A stretch of 64,000 bases of DNA, taken from positions 1 to 64,000 of the forward strand of contig NZ_AOHO01000085.1 of NCBI RefSeq assembly GCF_000342005.1, in the 5' to 3' direction. Shown in pieces: positions 46,133-54,486 of the stretch. This DNA is from Amycolatopsis decaplanina DSM 44594. Lineage in GTDB: Bacteria; Actinomycetota; Actinomycetes; Mycobacteriales; Pseudonocardiaceae. Position numbers and translations under genes: made by a program. Positions within the stretch are counted from its first letter, which is position 1. Every line of letters starts with the position of its first letter. The notes beneath the pieces were generated by a model. It made no database searches. It was not told the origin of the DNA and saw nothing but the letters and a program-made list of their open reading frames with translations.

Positions 46133-47002
46133 ATGCGCATCACCGGATTCGACTACCAGCGGGTGCCCGTCGCGGACGGCGTGTCACTCGACGTCGCCGT
46201 CGCCGGGACGGGCAGCCCGATCGTGCTGCTGCACGGTTTCCCCGAGACCCACCTCATGTGGCGGCACGTGGCGGCGGATCTGGCGGCCGACCACACCGTC
46301 CTCTGCCCTGACCTGCGAGGATACGGCGGAAGTGACAAGCCCGCGGACACCGGCGAGACCTACTCGAAGCGGACGATGGCGGCCGATGTCGTCGCCGTCG
46401 CGAAGGCCTTCGGCCACGACCGGTTCGCCCTCGCCGGGCACGACCGGGGAGCACTGGTTGCGCTGCGGGCCGGCCTCGACCACCCGGACGAGGTGAGCCA
46501 CCTCGCGATCCTCGACGTGCTGCCCACGCTGGACATGTGGGACGTGCTGCACGGCACCGGCGCCGCGGTCGGCTTCCACCTCTACCTGATGGCTCAGCCG
46601 CCCGGACTGCCCGAACAGCTGATCGCCGCCGCGCCCGACGTGTTCTTCGGCCACTTCCTCGACGCGTGGACGCGGCGCGGCGACGCGATCCCCGCCGACG
46701 TCCGGGCCGCGTACCTGGAGGCGTCACGGAACGCGGTGACCTCGATCGTCGCCGACTACCGCGCGTCGGCGGGCATCGACGTCGAGCACGACAAGGCGGA
46801 CCGCGCGGCGGGCAACCGGCTCACCATGCCGCTCACCGTGCTCCAGCAGGACTGGGGCGCCGCACTCGGCTACGACGCCGTCGCGCTCTGGCAGGCGTGG
46901 GCGACGGACCTGGACCACCGGACGGTCACGTCGGGCCACTTCATGGCCGAGGAATCGCCGTCGGAGGTAGTGAAGGCGCTGCGAGACCTGCTCACGCGCT
47001 AG
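46133..47002 (+). CDS. Alpha/beta hydrolase (haloacetate dehalogenase/epoxide hydrolase-like)
   Basis: A 289-residue enzyme. HGFPETHLMWR near residues 36-46 forms the oxyanion side. The nucleophile elbow AGHDRGA near 103 has aspartate rather than serine, as in haloalkane dehalogenases and epoxide hydrolases. The catalytic histidine is in SGHFMAEESP near 270. It is therefore likely to open a C-halogen or epoxide bond through an aspartyl-ester intermediate in the cytosol. A ribosome site (AGGAAGG) precedes the ATG. It diverges from a SARP-type regulator. Confidence 0.9.
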   Translation: MRITGFDYQRVPVADGVSLDVAVAGTGSPIVLLHGFPETHLMWRHVAADLAADHTVLCPDLRGYGGSDKPADTGETYSKRTMAADVVAVAKAFGHDRFALAGHDRGALVALRAGLDHPDEVSHLAILDVLPTLDMWDVLHGTGAAVGFHLYLMAQPPGLPEQLIAAAPDVFFGHFLDAWTRRGDAIPADVRAAYLEASRNAVTSIVADYRASAGIDVEHDKADRAAGNRLTMPLTVLQQDWGAALGYDAVALWQAWATDLDHRTVTSGHFMAEESPSEVVKALRDLLTR

Positions 47003-47004
47003 GC

Positions 47005-47049
47005 CGAAAGGGCCCTTCACCGCATGTGACGCGGTCAAGGGCCCTTTCG
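47005..47049. terminator. Terminator hairpin of the CGAAAGGGCCCTT type
   Basis: Arms of 19 bp with a single mismatch (47005-47023 and 47031-47049) around a 7-base loop, two bases after the hydrolase stop. Imperfect relatives of the same sequence follow at 47050-47080 and appear again near 49475-49500. Confidence 0.75.
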
Positions 47050-47195
47050 TCGCGTCGCATGCGGGGAAAGTCCCTTCAGCCCCTGGGCCGAACGGCCCAA
47101 CCCGCGCCCCCACCCGCGCCAATCCGACGGACCTTCATGTTTAGCCGTCGCCCTGTGGGGTATCGGATGGCGGCACGACGAACGAGGGGCCCGAC

Positions 47196-47693
47196 ATGAA
47201 ACCCACTGCCAAGCGCGCACACACCGTCGCCCGCGATCTCCTTTCGCTCACCAGATCGGGCGAAGCCGATCGGCTCGCCACCGCGCTGGTGTCCATCGCC
47301 TCCTCCACCCGGCGAGGACCTGCGCTCGGCGACGTCGTCGGACGACTGGTCGACACCTTCTCCTTGGCGGCCAAGGATCGTCGTCGTTCGCTGCGGATCG
47401 GTGAACCGTTCACCCTCCGCCTGCGGGATCCCACAGGCCTGACGGTCCGTCCCGACAGACTCGACCCCGCAGTGGCCGCGATCGTCCGCGCCATCGCCGC
47501 CAGCGTCCGCGACGACCGGGACACCTGCGCCGACCAGATCGGCGAGGCCTGCGAGAACGCCGATCTCGACCAGCGGATCCGGGTGCTCGCGCACTGCCTC
47601 GTCTGGACGTCGGATCTCCTCAGCACCGACACCACCGCCTATCCCCCGGTGCTGTCCTGCTTCAAGGTGCCACCCCTTCACCGTCCACAGTAG
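47196..47693 (+). CDS. Hypothetical protein
   Basis: A basic, probably helical 165-residue protein without a signal peptide, membrane segment or motif I recognise. Three or four cysteines are spread over the C-terminal third (DTCADQIGEACENAD, later AHCLVW). ATG at 47196 has a GAGGGG ribosome site and TATCGG upstream that could serve as a -10. It stands alone between a hydrolase and a sigma factor gene. I have no functional proposal. Confidence 0.65.
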   Translation: MKPTAKRAHTVARDLLSLTRSGEADRLATALVSIASSTRRGPALGDVVGRLVDTFSLAAKDRRRSLRIGEPFTLRLRDPTGLTVRPDRLDPAVAAIVRAIAASVRDDRDTCADQIGEACENADLDQRIRVLAHCLVWTSDLLSTDTTAYPPVLSCFKVPPLHRPQ

Positions 47694-47836
47694 ACATTGC
47701 GCGGTTCGGATGACTTCCGGCCTGTCGTGTGGACATCCCCTCCACGGAACGGCAAGGTGGTCAACCGCGCACGAAGTCCCAGTCCCCGATGACGGGCGCA
47801 CCTTGGCGGACAGTTCCCCGAACCAGGAGTGCAGAC

Positions 47837-48526
47837 TTGGACGAGGTAGCGCCCTCGACGGTACCCGCGGACTCCCGTGCCGCCGCCACGGCGGGACGGC
47901 TGCCCAACCCGGACAGCAGATTGGTCCGGGCGGCCGTGGCCGGTGATCCGGACGCGATCCGGGAACTGGCCGGTTTTCTCACCCCGCACGTGTTCCGCTA
48001 CTGCGCGAGCAGGCTCGGCGGCACCGGAGCGGGCGCCTGCGACGCACAGGACTGCGCGCAGGAGGTGTTGCAGGCGGTCCTGATCGCCTTGCCCCGCTAC
48101 CGGTATCGCCCGGACCGGTTCCTCGCGTTCGTCCTCGGGATCGCCGGGCACAAGGTGGCCGACCTGCACCGGCACCGCTCCCGCGAGCCGGTCGCCTCCG
48201 TCCCGGAGATCGGCGACGGGCTGACGTCCTGGGCCCGCCGCGGCCCGGACGAGATCGAACGGCTGGAGCACCGGCTGCAGGCCGGGGTCCTGCTGGCGAG
48301 ATTGCCGATGCCGCACCGGCAGGTGCTCGCGCTCCGGTTCGTGTTCGGTCTTTCGGCCGAGGAGACGGCCGAACGGCTCGGCCTGCCGAGCGCGGGAGCG
48401 GTCCGCGCTGCCCAGTTCCGGGCGGTCGCACGGTTGCGGGTCCTGCTCACCGAGCGAAACGCCCGTTACGCGAGTGATGCCCCGATCGTCGGACAAGTCC
48501 CCGAACCGGAGCTCGTCCCGGCATAG
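47837..48526 (+). CDS. ECF/SigD-like sigma factor (ShbA type)
   Basis: A 229-residue sigma factor. Region 2 is at about residues 40-110 (AQDCAQEVLQAVLIALPRY, then FLAFVLGIAGHKVADLHRHR) and region 4 at about 150-205 (RQVLALRFVFGLSAEETAER). It resembles ShbA/SigD, which in some actinomycetes drives the principal sigma gene. TTG at 47837 is chosen because AGGAG sits seven bases upstream; longer starts lack a ribosome site. No anti-sigma gene is adjacent; the next gene encodes a secreted protein. Confidence 0.82.
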   Translation: MDEVAPSTVPADSRAAATAGRLPNPDSRLVRAAVAGDPDAIRELAGFLTPHVFRYCASRLGGTGAGACDAQDCAQEVLQAVLIALPRYRYRPDRFLAFVLGIAGHKVADLHRHRSREPVASVPEIGDGLTSWARRGPDEIERLEHRLQAGVLLARLPMPHRQVLALRFVFGLSAEETAERLGLPSAGAVRAAQFRAVARLRVLLTERNARYASDAPIVGQVPEPELVPA

Positions 48527-48621
48527 AACCGTCCACTTCGGACGATCGATTTCTTGTACGGCCCTTGTACGAGGATCCCCCATCCTGTCCTCCTATTCGG
48601 GGAAACCACTGGAGGACAGAG

Positions 48622-49392
48622 ATGAAGATCCGATCGAGGATCGTCAGAGGCGCGGTGGGCACGATCGCGCTGGCCGGGGCGATCATGCTCGGCGGCGCGG
48701 GCGAGGCGCTCGCGGCGTCGGGCACGGTGAACACCGACTCCGGGGTGGCGGTGACCGTGCGATCGAGCCCGAGCACCAGCGCGAGTTCGGTCGGCACCGT
48801 CGCGAGCGGCACCGCCGTCACGATCGACTGCCAGACGAACGGCTCGACGGTGACCGGGAAGTACGGCACCACCGACATCTGGGACTACGTGCCGTCCAAG
48901 GGCGGCTACATCAGCGACGCCTACGTCTACACCGGTTCGGACGGCCGGGTCGCGCCGGACTGCGCCGGCAGCACCCTTTCCTGCTCCACGGCGGGCACCG
49001 GCAACCCCCGGACCTGCGCCGAAGCCGTCGCGTGGGCGAAGGCGCACGTGCACACCAACAACGATCCCGACTACTACCGCTGGTGCGACCGGATCAACTC
49101 GTGGGCCTACGGCTGGACCGCGAGCGGTTCGGAAACGGCTTACGTGCACTGGACCCAGATCCCGGGTTCGTACAAGCACCCCGGCGACACCCAGGTCCCC
49201 GCGGGCGGGCTGGCGTTCTTCAGCAACGGCGGCACCGGGCACACGATGATCTCCATCGGTGGCGGCAAGTTCCTGTCGAACGACATCCACGGCCCCGGCA
49301 GCTTCACCGAGACCACGATCTCGGAGATCAAGAACGCGTGGAACTACACCTATCTCGGCTGGTCGCAGCCGTGGTTCAAGATCAACCACTGA
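48622..49392 (+). CDS. Secreted SH3-domain protein, CHAP/NlpC-like
   Basis: 256 residues. A signal peptide (1-30, ending GEALAAS) is followed by a bacterial SH3 domain at about 32-110 and a domain of about 120 residues with WCDRINSWAYGW and GHTMISIGGG. The Cys-then-His order resembles CHAP/NlpC peptidoglycan amidases, so it may bind and cut cell-wall peptides. ATG at 48622 follows a good ribosome site (GGAGGAC). Two TTGTACG repeats lie in the leader. Catalysis is inferred. Confidence 0.8.
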   Translation: MKIRSRIVRGAVGTIALAGAIMLGGAGEALAASGTVNTDSGVAVTVRSSPSTSASSVGTVASGTAVTIDCQTNGSTVTGKYGTTDIWDYVPSKGGYISDAYVYTGSDGRVAPDCAGSTLSCSTAGTGNPRTCAEAVAWAKAHVHTNNDPDYYRWCDRINSWAYGWTASGSETAYVHWTQIPGSYKHPGDTQVPAGGLAFFSNGGTGHTMISIGGGKFLSNDIHGPGSFTETTISEIKNAWNYTYLGWSQPWFKINH

Positions 49393-49409
49393 TCTCGGGC
49401 CACCTCGGG

Positions 49410-49444
49410 CGCTGCCGGACGACGGGGGTCCTCGTCCGGCAGCG
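49410..49444 (+). terminator. Terminator hairpin after the SH3 protein
   Basis: Perfect 13-bp arms (49410-49422 and 49432-49444) with a 9-base loop, about 18 bp after the stop. Confidence 0.75.
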
Positions 49445-49538
49445 TCCCTCCCGTTTGTCAGCCGCGCTCAGCACCTGAAAGCGCCCTTTCGTCGTATCGT
49501 GACAAAAAGCGGCCGCTCGAGCGGGTTAGAGTTGACGG

Positions 49539-50711
49539 ATGGGCACCGAAGCTCTCGCTACTCCCGCACCCAGGGAGCAGCGTGTGCTCATGCAGGCGAT
49601 GCTCACCCGGCTGCCCGAGTTCAGTGACCGCCTCGCCCGGCTGCTCAGCGACGAGGACGAGTTCTACCACCAGGTGGACAGCACCGCGCCGGACGAGTTG
49701 CGGAAGGTCTGCCGGGCGAATCTCGAGCGGGCGCTGACCGCGCTCGTCGAGGGGCGGGGGCTGCCGCTCGACGCGGCCCGCAAGACCGGGCTGGCCCAGG
49801 CCAGGCAGGGTATCCCGCTGCCGTCCGTGCTCCGCGCGTTCCGGATCGGCGGGATCTTCGTCTACGAACGACTGCTGGAACTGGCGGGTCCGGGATTCAT
49901 CAACCCCGCGCGCACGGTGGAGATCAATTCCAACGTGTGGAAGACCATCGATCTCTACTCCGACGCGCTGACCACGGCGTACAGCGAGGTCGCCGCCGAA
50001 CTCTCCCAGGAGAAGCTCGCCCTGCTGGACGGCCTGCTCCAAGGCCGGTTCGCCACCCAGGCCGAACTCGAGAACGCCGCGAAGGAACTCGACCTCCCGG
50101 CCGCGGGCACCTTCGTCGCCGTCGTCACCGAAGCCGTCGAGCCGGAGGAACGGCCCGGTGTCGAGGCCCTGCTGCGGGCGCGGCGCTGGAAGTCGGCCTG
50201 GCGCCCGGGCGCCGAGGTCGGGCTGGTGGTGATCGACCGCGTCGAGGACGTCCGGCGGCTGCGCGACGTCCTGGGCACCCTGCCGCTGGCGGTGGGGATG
50301 AGCAGGCCGTTCAACGGGTTCCTCGAAGTACCGGACGCGGTCCACCGGGCCCGGATCGCCCGCCGCTCGCTGGCCACCGGCGCCGCCGGGGTCGCCGTCT
50401 TCGGCGACTCCCCGGTCACCACGCTGGTCGCGAGCGCGCCGGAGATGTCGCGGGACGTCCTGCGCTCGGTACTGGCCGGGCTCCTGGTGCTGCCCAAGCC
50501 CGAACGGCAGGTCCTGCTCGACACACTGGTCGCGTGGTTCGCTGGGCACGGCTCGGCCAAGGAAGCCGCGGACCGGCTGATCGTCCACCCGAACACGGTC
50601 CGGTACCGGCTGCGCCGGGTGCAGGAGCTGACCAGGCGCGACCTGTCCGACCCGGTCGACGTCGGCGAACTCTACGTCGCACTGGAGGCGGTCCGCCTGG
50701 CGGATGCTTAG
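49539..50711 (+). CDS. PucR-family transcriptional regulator
   Basis: A 390-residue regulator. The N-terminal helical part (residues 1-150) has no recognised ligand site. The C-terminal PucR helix-turn-helix is at about 330-385 (STAKEAADRL-type segment GHGSAKEAADRLIVHPNTVR, then YRLRRVQELT). Members regulate purine use, amino-acid catabolism or antibiotic genes. ATG at 49539. Its stop overlaps the stop of the convergent gene at 50708. The target is unknown. Confidence 0.9.
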   Translation: MGTEALATPAPREQRVLMQAMLTRLPEFSDRLARLLSDEDEFYHQVDSTAPDELRKVCRANLERALTALVEGRGLPLDAARKTGLAQARQGIPLPSVLRAFRIGGIFVYERLLELAGPGFINPARTVEINSNVWKTIDLYSDALTTAYSEVAAELSQEKLALLDGLLQGRFATQAELENAAKELDLPAAGTFVAVVTEAVEPEERPGVEALLRARRWKSAWRPGAEVGLVVIDRVEDVRRLRDVLGTLPLAVGMSRPFNGFLEVPDAVHRARIARRSLATGAAGVAVFGDSPVTTLVASAPEMSRDVLRSVLAGLLVLPKPERQVLLDTLVAWFAGHGSAKEAADRLIVHPNTVRYRLRRVQELTRRDLSDPVDVGELYVALEAVRLADA

Positions 50712-51091
50712 ACCCGTCTCTCCGGCGCCATGTCGGCGTCGATGATCCTCGCGAGGTCCAGCAGCGTGTGCCCGAGACCGGGCCTCGCGGTGAGCCGCAC
50801 CGCGAGGGTGCGGCCTCGCGCGGTCGTGGCGACCGGCAGGGTCACCTCGGGATTCGCGGACCTCGTCCACTGTGGACGGCGCCCGGCCGCGGACAGGACG
50901 ATGTCGGGATGCGGGGACCGCCGCCCGGGACGCCACCGTGATCTCCTGGCGTCGAGATCGCGAATCACGTTGCCGTGCAATGAAAGCAGCGCGGCGACGT
51001 CGGCGACCGCGTCGCGGAGTTCGACGTCGGTGATGGAATCCGAGTAGGCGCCGATGTCCAGCGCGCGGGGATCGTTCGGGTCCTGCGGCAC
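50708..51091 (-). CDS. Hypothetical protein
   Basis: A protein of about 127 residues with no signal peptide or membrane segment. The N-terminal half has a regular hydrophobic pattern (DSITDVELRDAVADVAALLS) suggesting a helix, and the middle is very Arg-rich. GTG at 51091 is chosen because AAGGA lies five bases upstream; the ATG at 51106 is possible. It converges on the PucR gene, overlapping by four bases. No family is recognised. Confidence 0.6.
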   Translation of the reverse strand: MPQDPNDPRALDIGAYSDSITDVELRDAVADVAALLSLHGNVIRDLDARRSRWRPGRRSPHPDIVLSAAGRRPQWTRSANPEVTLPVATTARGRTLAVRLTARPGLGHTLLDLARIIDADMAPERRV

Positions 51092-51220
51092 AGAGTTCCT
51101 TTCCACGCACCGGAAGTCGTCCGATGGTGGTCCCGCTCACGTTGTTCCCGAGAACAAACATGTTTGGCTGCCTGCGCCGAATGGCGGCGCCCGTACCGCC
51201 TTCCGGTCGCACGGCTTGCC

Positions 51221-51237
51221 TGTGACCGTGGGTCACA
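51221..51237. promoter_or_regulatory. CRP-like palindrome
   Basis: TGTGACCGTGGGTCACA has perfect 7-bp arms with a 3-base centre. It lies about 90 bp upstream of the DUF3068 gene. The TGTGA/TCACA half-sites match CRP/GlxR, but the spacing is seven rather than six bases, so the factor is uncertain. Nearby AAACATGTTT is a second short palindrome. Confidence 0.4.
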
Positions 51238-51328
51238 CCTTTGACGCTGACCGGCCCGCGAGCCACTATCTGGCGACCGATTACCGATGGGTAATGTGGA
51301 TGTTTCCGTGGTCTCACCAGGAGGACCG

Positions 51329-52363
51329 TTGCGACGAACGTTGAGCCTGATCTTCTTGGCCCTAGGGGTGTTCGCCGTCGCCGGCGCGGTATTGCTGCCG
51401 ACCTACGTGAAACCCGAACTCGCCAAGGTGCCACTGAACCAGGAATCGACGTCGGTCCTCGAAGGCACCGCGTCCAAGGTGCTCGCGGTGAAGACCGAAG
51501 ACGGCAAGACCGTCACGGAGATCCGTGACGACGCCAAGTTGAGGGCGACCGCCCACGTGGCGGCGAACTTCGCGCCGCCGGAGATGCGGGAGGGCACGGA
51601 CGTCGCCGTGTGGCTGCTGGCCGTGTCGGTCGTCGACACCAGCGATCAGACCGTGGTCAGCGCGAGTAAACGTCAGGTCTGCTTCGACCGCCGCACCGCG
51701 GAAGGCTACGTGCCGCCGGGCGGCGACCAGGAGGCGAAGTGCTCGGCCAACAGCAGCTTCGTCACCAAACTCAAGGAGAAGCCCGAAAAGGAAGGCGAAA
51801 AGCCCGAGGAAATCCAGGAGTACAAGCCGCAGCCCGGCCTGAACTTCAAGTTCCCCTTCGACACCGAGCAGAAGGATTACCAGGTCTACGACGACAACAC
51901 CGGCCGCGCCGTCCAGGCCCGGTTCAAGGGTGTCGAGGACATCAAGGGCGTCGAGGTCTACAGGTTCGTCCAGGAGATCCCCGACACGAAGATCTCCACG
52001 AAGAAGGTGCCCGGCTCGCTCATCGGCGCAACCGGGGACTCCGTCGAGGCAGGCCAGTTCTACCAGGGCACCATCACCAGCTGGATCGAGCCGGTCACCG
52101 GGATCCAGGTCAAGCAGGAGCAGCGGTCGCACCAGGAACTCCGGTCGGCCGCGAACCCCACCCCCACGGTGGTCTTCGACGGCAAGCTGACCTTCACCGA
52201 CGCGACCGTCGACGCGATGGTCAAGCAGGTCGGCGAGAACAAGGGCAAGCTGGACTTCATCGGAAGTACCGGGCCGATCGTGCTCGGGATCGCCGGCGCG
52301 GTCTTCCTCGCGCTCGGGGTCTTCCTGCTGGCGAAGCGGCGCCCTTCCCCTTCGCGTCACTGA
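51329..52363 (+). CDS. DUF3068 (PorA-like) envelope protein
   Basis: 344 residues with a membrane segment at each end: residues 3-25 (LSLIFLALGVFAVAGAVLL) and about 315-335 (GPIVLGIAGAVFLALGVFLL). A large extracytoplasmic beta-rich domain between them has a Lys/Glu-rich linker (KLKEKPEKEGEKPEEIQEYK). DUF3068 proteins occur in arabinogalactan-containing actinobacteria. The M. tuberculosis relative is, as far as I recall, Rv0227c near the aftD locus. TTG at 51329 follows AGGAGG; the earlier frame start lacks one. It overlaps the convergent methyltransferase by 7 bp. Confidence 0.82.
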   Translation: MRRTLSLIFLALGVFAVAGAVLLPTYVKPELAKVPLNQESTSVLEGTASKVLAVKTEDGKTVTEIRDDAKLRATAHVAANFAPPEMREGTDVAVWLLAVSVVDTSDQTVVSASKRQVCFDRRTAEGYVPPGGDQEAKCSANSSFVTKLKEKPEKEGEKPEEIQEYKPQPGLNFKFPFDTEQKDYQVYDDNTGRAVQARFKGVEDIKGVEVYRFVQEIPDTKISTKKVPGSLIGATGDSVEAGQFYQGTITSWIEPVTGIQVKQEQRSHQELRSAANPTPTVVFDGKLTFTDATVDAMVKQVGENKGKLDFIGSTGPIVLGIAGAVFLALGVFLLAKRRPSPSRH

Positions 52364-53118
52364 CGCTTGCGCAGCACCATCACCAGATTCCATGACGCGA
52401 CTTCCCGGACTCCGGGGACATGTGCGATCCACTGGGCCCAGGAGGGATGGTAGCGCGGGTAGACCTCCTGGAGATCGGCGAGCGGCGCGGCCTTCCCCCA
52501 CCGGATGGCCGCGCCGGCGGAAAAGGCGAAAAGGCTCTCCCCGAATTTGTTCTTCGGCTCCTTCCCGTTCTTTTCGAGATAACGCCGCCGGGCGTAGTGG
52601 CCACCGAGGAAATGCCACGGCGCCGTCTCGTGACCGCCCCACGGCGAATACCACGGCGTGAACGAGGCGAAAATCGTTCCGCCGGGTTTGGTCACCCGGC
52701 ACATCTCGGCCAGCATGACGTCGGGTTCGGAAACGTGTTCGAGGACGTTCGACGAATAGCAGATGTCCACCGATCCGGTGCGCACCGGCAGTTTCGTCCC
52801 GCTGCCGCGGACCATGTTCTCACCGGCCTCGCCCCGCGCCGTCAACTCTCCGACGTCGGGATCAATGCCCAGGTACGTGGCACCGGCAGCACGGAAGGCG
52901 TCGGAGAAATAGCCAGGACCGCCGCCGACGTCGACGATGGTCCGGCCGTCCAACGGAGTGTGCCGCGCCAATTGCCGGACGGAATCCTCGGCGAGCACCG
53001 AGTAGAAACCGTCCGGATCCGTCTGCTCGGTGAGAAAAGCCCGGAACAACGTCACCGATCTACGCAAAGTGGCGCGATGAGGCATCGTTGCAGGAGTCAC
53101 CGATCGATTACCGACCAT
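52357..53118 (-). CDS. SAM-dependent methyltransferase (Rv0224c-like)
   Basis: A 253-residue Rossmann methyltransferase. Motif I IVDVGGGPGYFS is near residue 61, LGIDPD near 83 and VLEHVSEPDVML near 125; the C-terminal half has tryptophans and a WGGHETAPWHF segment. The neighbouring glycosyltransferase and DUF3068 gene match the order around Rv0224c in M. tuberculosis, so a lipid or glycolipid envelope substrate is likely. The start is uncertain: ATG at 53118 or at 53085, neither with a clear ribosome site. Confidence 0.85.
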   Translation of the reverse strand: MVGNRSVTPATMPHRATLRRSVTLFRAFLTEQTDPDGFYSVLAEDSVRQLARHTPLDGRTIVDVGGGPGYFSDAFRAAGATYLGIDPDVGELTARGEAGENMVRGSGTKLPVRTGSVDICYSSNVLEHVSEPDVMLAEMCRVTKPGGTIFASFTPWYSPWGGHETAPWHFLGGHYARRRYLEKNGKEPKNKFGESLFAFSAGAAIRWGKAAPLADLQEVYPRYHPSWAQWIAHVPGVREVASWNLVMVLRKRQ

Positions 53119-53203
53119 CGAACCATCGCTTTCCGAGAATGATTCATCTACCGTGTACGCACCGGTAACCTAGCATTGTCGCCAACAGGTTGGGAGAACC
53201 ACG

Positions 53204-54361
53204 ATGGAAAGGCCACGTGTGCTGCTCGTCAACTGGCGCGACACCGGGCATCCGGAGGGCGGCGGCTCCGAGCGGTACGTCGAGCGGATGGCCGAGGGAC
53301 TCGCCAAAGCCGGCTACCGGGTCGAGATCCAGTGCGCGGCTTATCCGGGCGCGAACGCCGGGGAATGGCGCGACGGTGTCCGCTATCGCCGCCGTGGCAA
53401 CAAGTTCGGTGTCTACCTCCACGCGCTCAGGGCGATCCGGCAGGCACACGCCGATCTCGTCGTCGACGTACAGAACGGAATGCCGTTCTTCGCCAGGCTC
53501 GTGGCGGGCTGCCCGGTTCTCGTGCTGGTGCACCACGTCCACCGGGAGCAGTGGATCAGCGCGCTCGGCGAGACACTGGGCCGGATCGGCTGGTGGATCG
53601 AGTCACGGCTGGCGCCGTGGCTGTTCCGGCACTGCCGCTACGTCACGGTTTCCGAGATCACCAAAGGCGAACTCACGGGCCTCGGCATCGAAGGCTCGCG
53701 GATCACCGTGGTACCCAACGGTTTGGACACTCCCCCGCGCGGCAAGGCGGTCCGGGAGACCGAACCGACGCTGGTCGCGGTCAGCAGGCTGGTGCCGCAC
53801 AAGCGGATCGAGCACGCGATCGACGTCGTCGCGGAACTGACGCGGCGCTGGCCGACGCTGCGGCTCGAGATCGTGGGCCAGGGCCCCTGGGAAGAGGTCT
53901 TGCGCGAGCACGCCCGCGACAGGGGCGTCGAGGACCGTGTGCGGCTGCACGGCTGGGTGGACGAGAACGAGAAACACGAGATCCTGGAACGGTCCTGGCT
54001 GCACCTGTGCCCGTCGGTCAAGGAAGGCTGGGGAATCGTCATCATGGAGGCCGCCGCGCACGGCGTGCCGTCCGTGGCCTACCGGGCGGCGGGCGGGGTG
54101 GCCGAATCCATTGTGGAGGGCAAGACCGGGCTGCTGGCCGACGACTTCGCCGATTTCACCGCGCAAGTGGACGGACTGCTCGCCGACCGGGTACGGCGGA
54201 ACGAAATGGGCAGGGCCGGCGTCACGTGGGCGAGCCTGTTCGACTGGGAGCACAGCGTGAGCCGCTTCGAATCACTCGTGCGCGACGTGGCCGGGGTGGC
54301 CGTCCCCCATCCCAGGGTCCTGACGCCTGTTGGCGGAGCTGAGGTTTGTCCGGCAAGGTGA
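53204..54361 (+). CDS. Glycosyltransferase family 4
   Basis: A 385-residue GT-B enzyme. The N-terminal domain begins RVLLVNWRDTGHPEGGGSERY and the C-terminal nucleotide-sugar domain has VAVSRLVPHKRIEHAI near residue 190 and the EX7E-type segment KEGWGIVIMEAAAHGVPSVA near 270-290. It transfers a sugar from a nucleotide donor to an envelope glycolipid or glycan, matching Rv0225 in the corresponding mycobacterial region. ATG at 53204 diverges from the methyltransferase gene. Donor and acceptor are unknown. Confidence 0.9.
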   Translation: MERPRVLLVNWRDTGHPEGGGSERYVERMAEGLAKAGYRVEIQCAAYPGANAGEWRDGVRYRRRGNKFGVYLHALRAIRQAHADLVVDVQNGMPFFARLVAGCPVLVLVHHVHREQWISALGETLGRIGWWIESRLAPWLFRHCRYVTVSEITKGELTGLGIEGSRITVVPNGLDTPPRGKAVRETEPTLVAVSRLVPHKRIEHAIDVVAELTRRWPTLRLEIVGQGPWEEVLREHARDRGVEDRVRLHGWVDENEKHEILERSWLHLCPSVKEGWGIVIMEAAAHGVPSVAYRAAGGVAESIVEGKTGLLADDFADFTAQVDGLLADRVRRNEMGRAGVTWASLFDWEHSVSRFESLVRDVAGVAVPHPRVLTPVGGAEVCPAR

Positions 54362-54368
54362 CCATACG

Positions 54369-54486
54369 CGTGAACCCGCCACGGCCGAAGGCCCCGGCTA
54401 TCGCGGTGGCAGGGCGCCTTCACCACCTGCGTGACCTGAAAGACCAGCTCGCGCCCTGCCGACGTCGATCGCGGACGCGGGTTCAC
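54369..54486. other. Nested inverted repeats between convergent genes
   Basis: Outer arms CGTGAACCCGC (54369-54379) and GCGGGTTCAC (54477-54486) bracket two internal hairpins: ggcc-gaa-ggcc (54383-54393) and ggcagggcgc (54408-54417) with gcgccctgcc (54451-54460). The whole 118-base gap folds as a branched structure. It could be a complex two-way terminator or a structured RNA. Confidence 0.5.
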
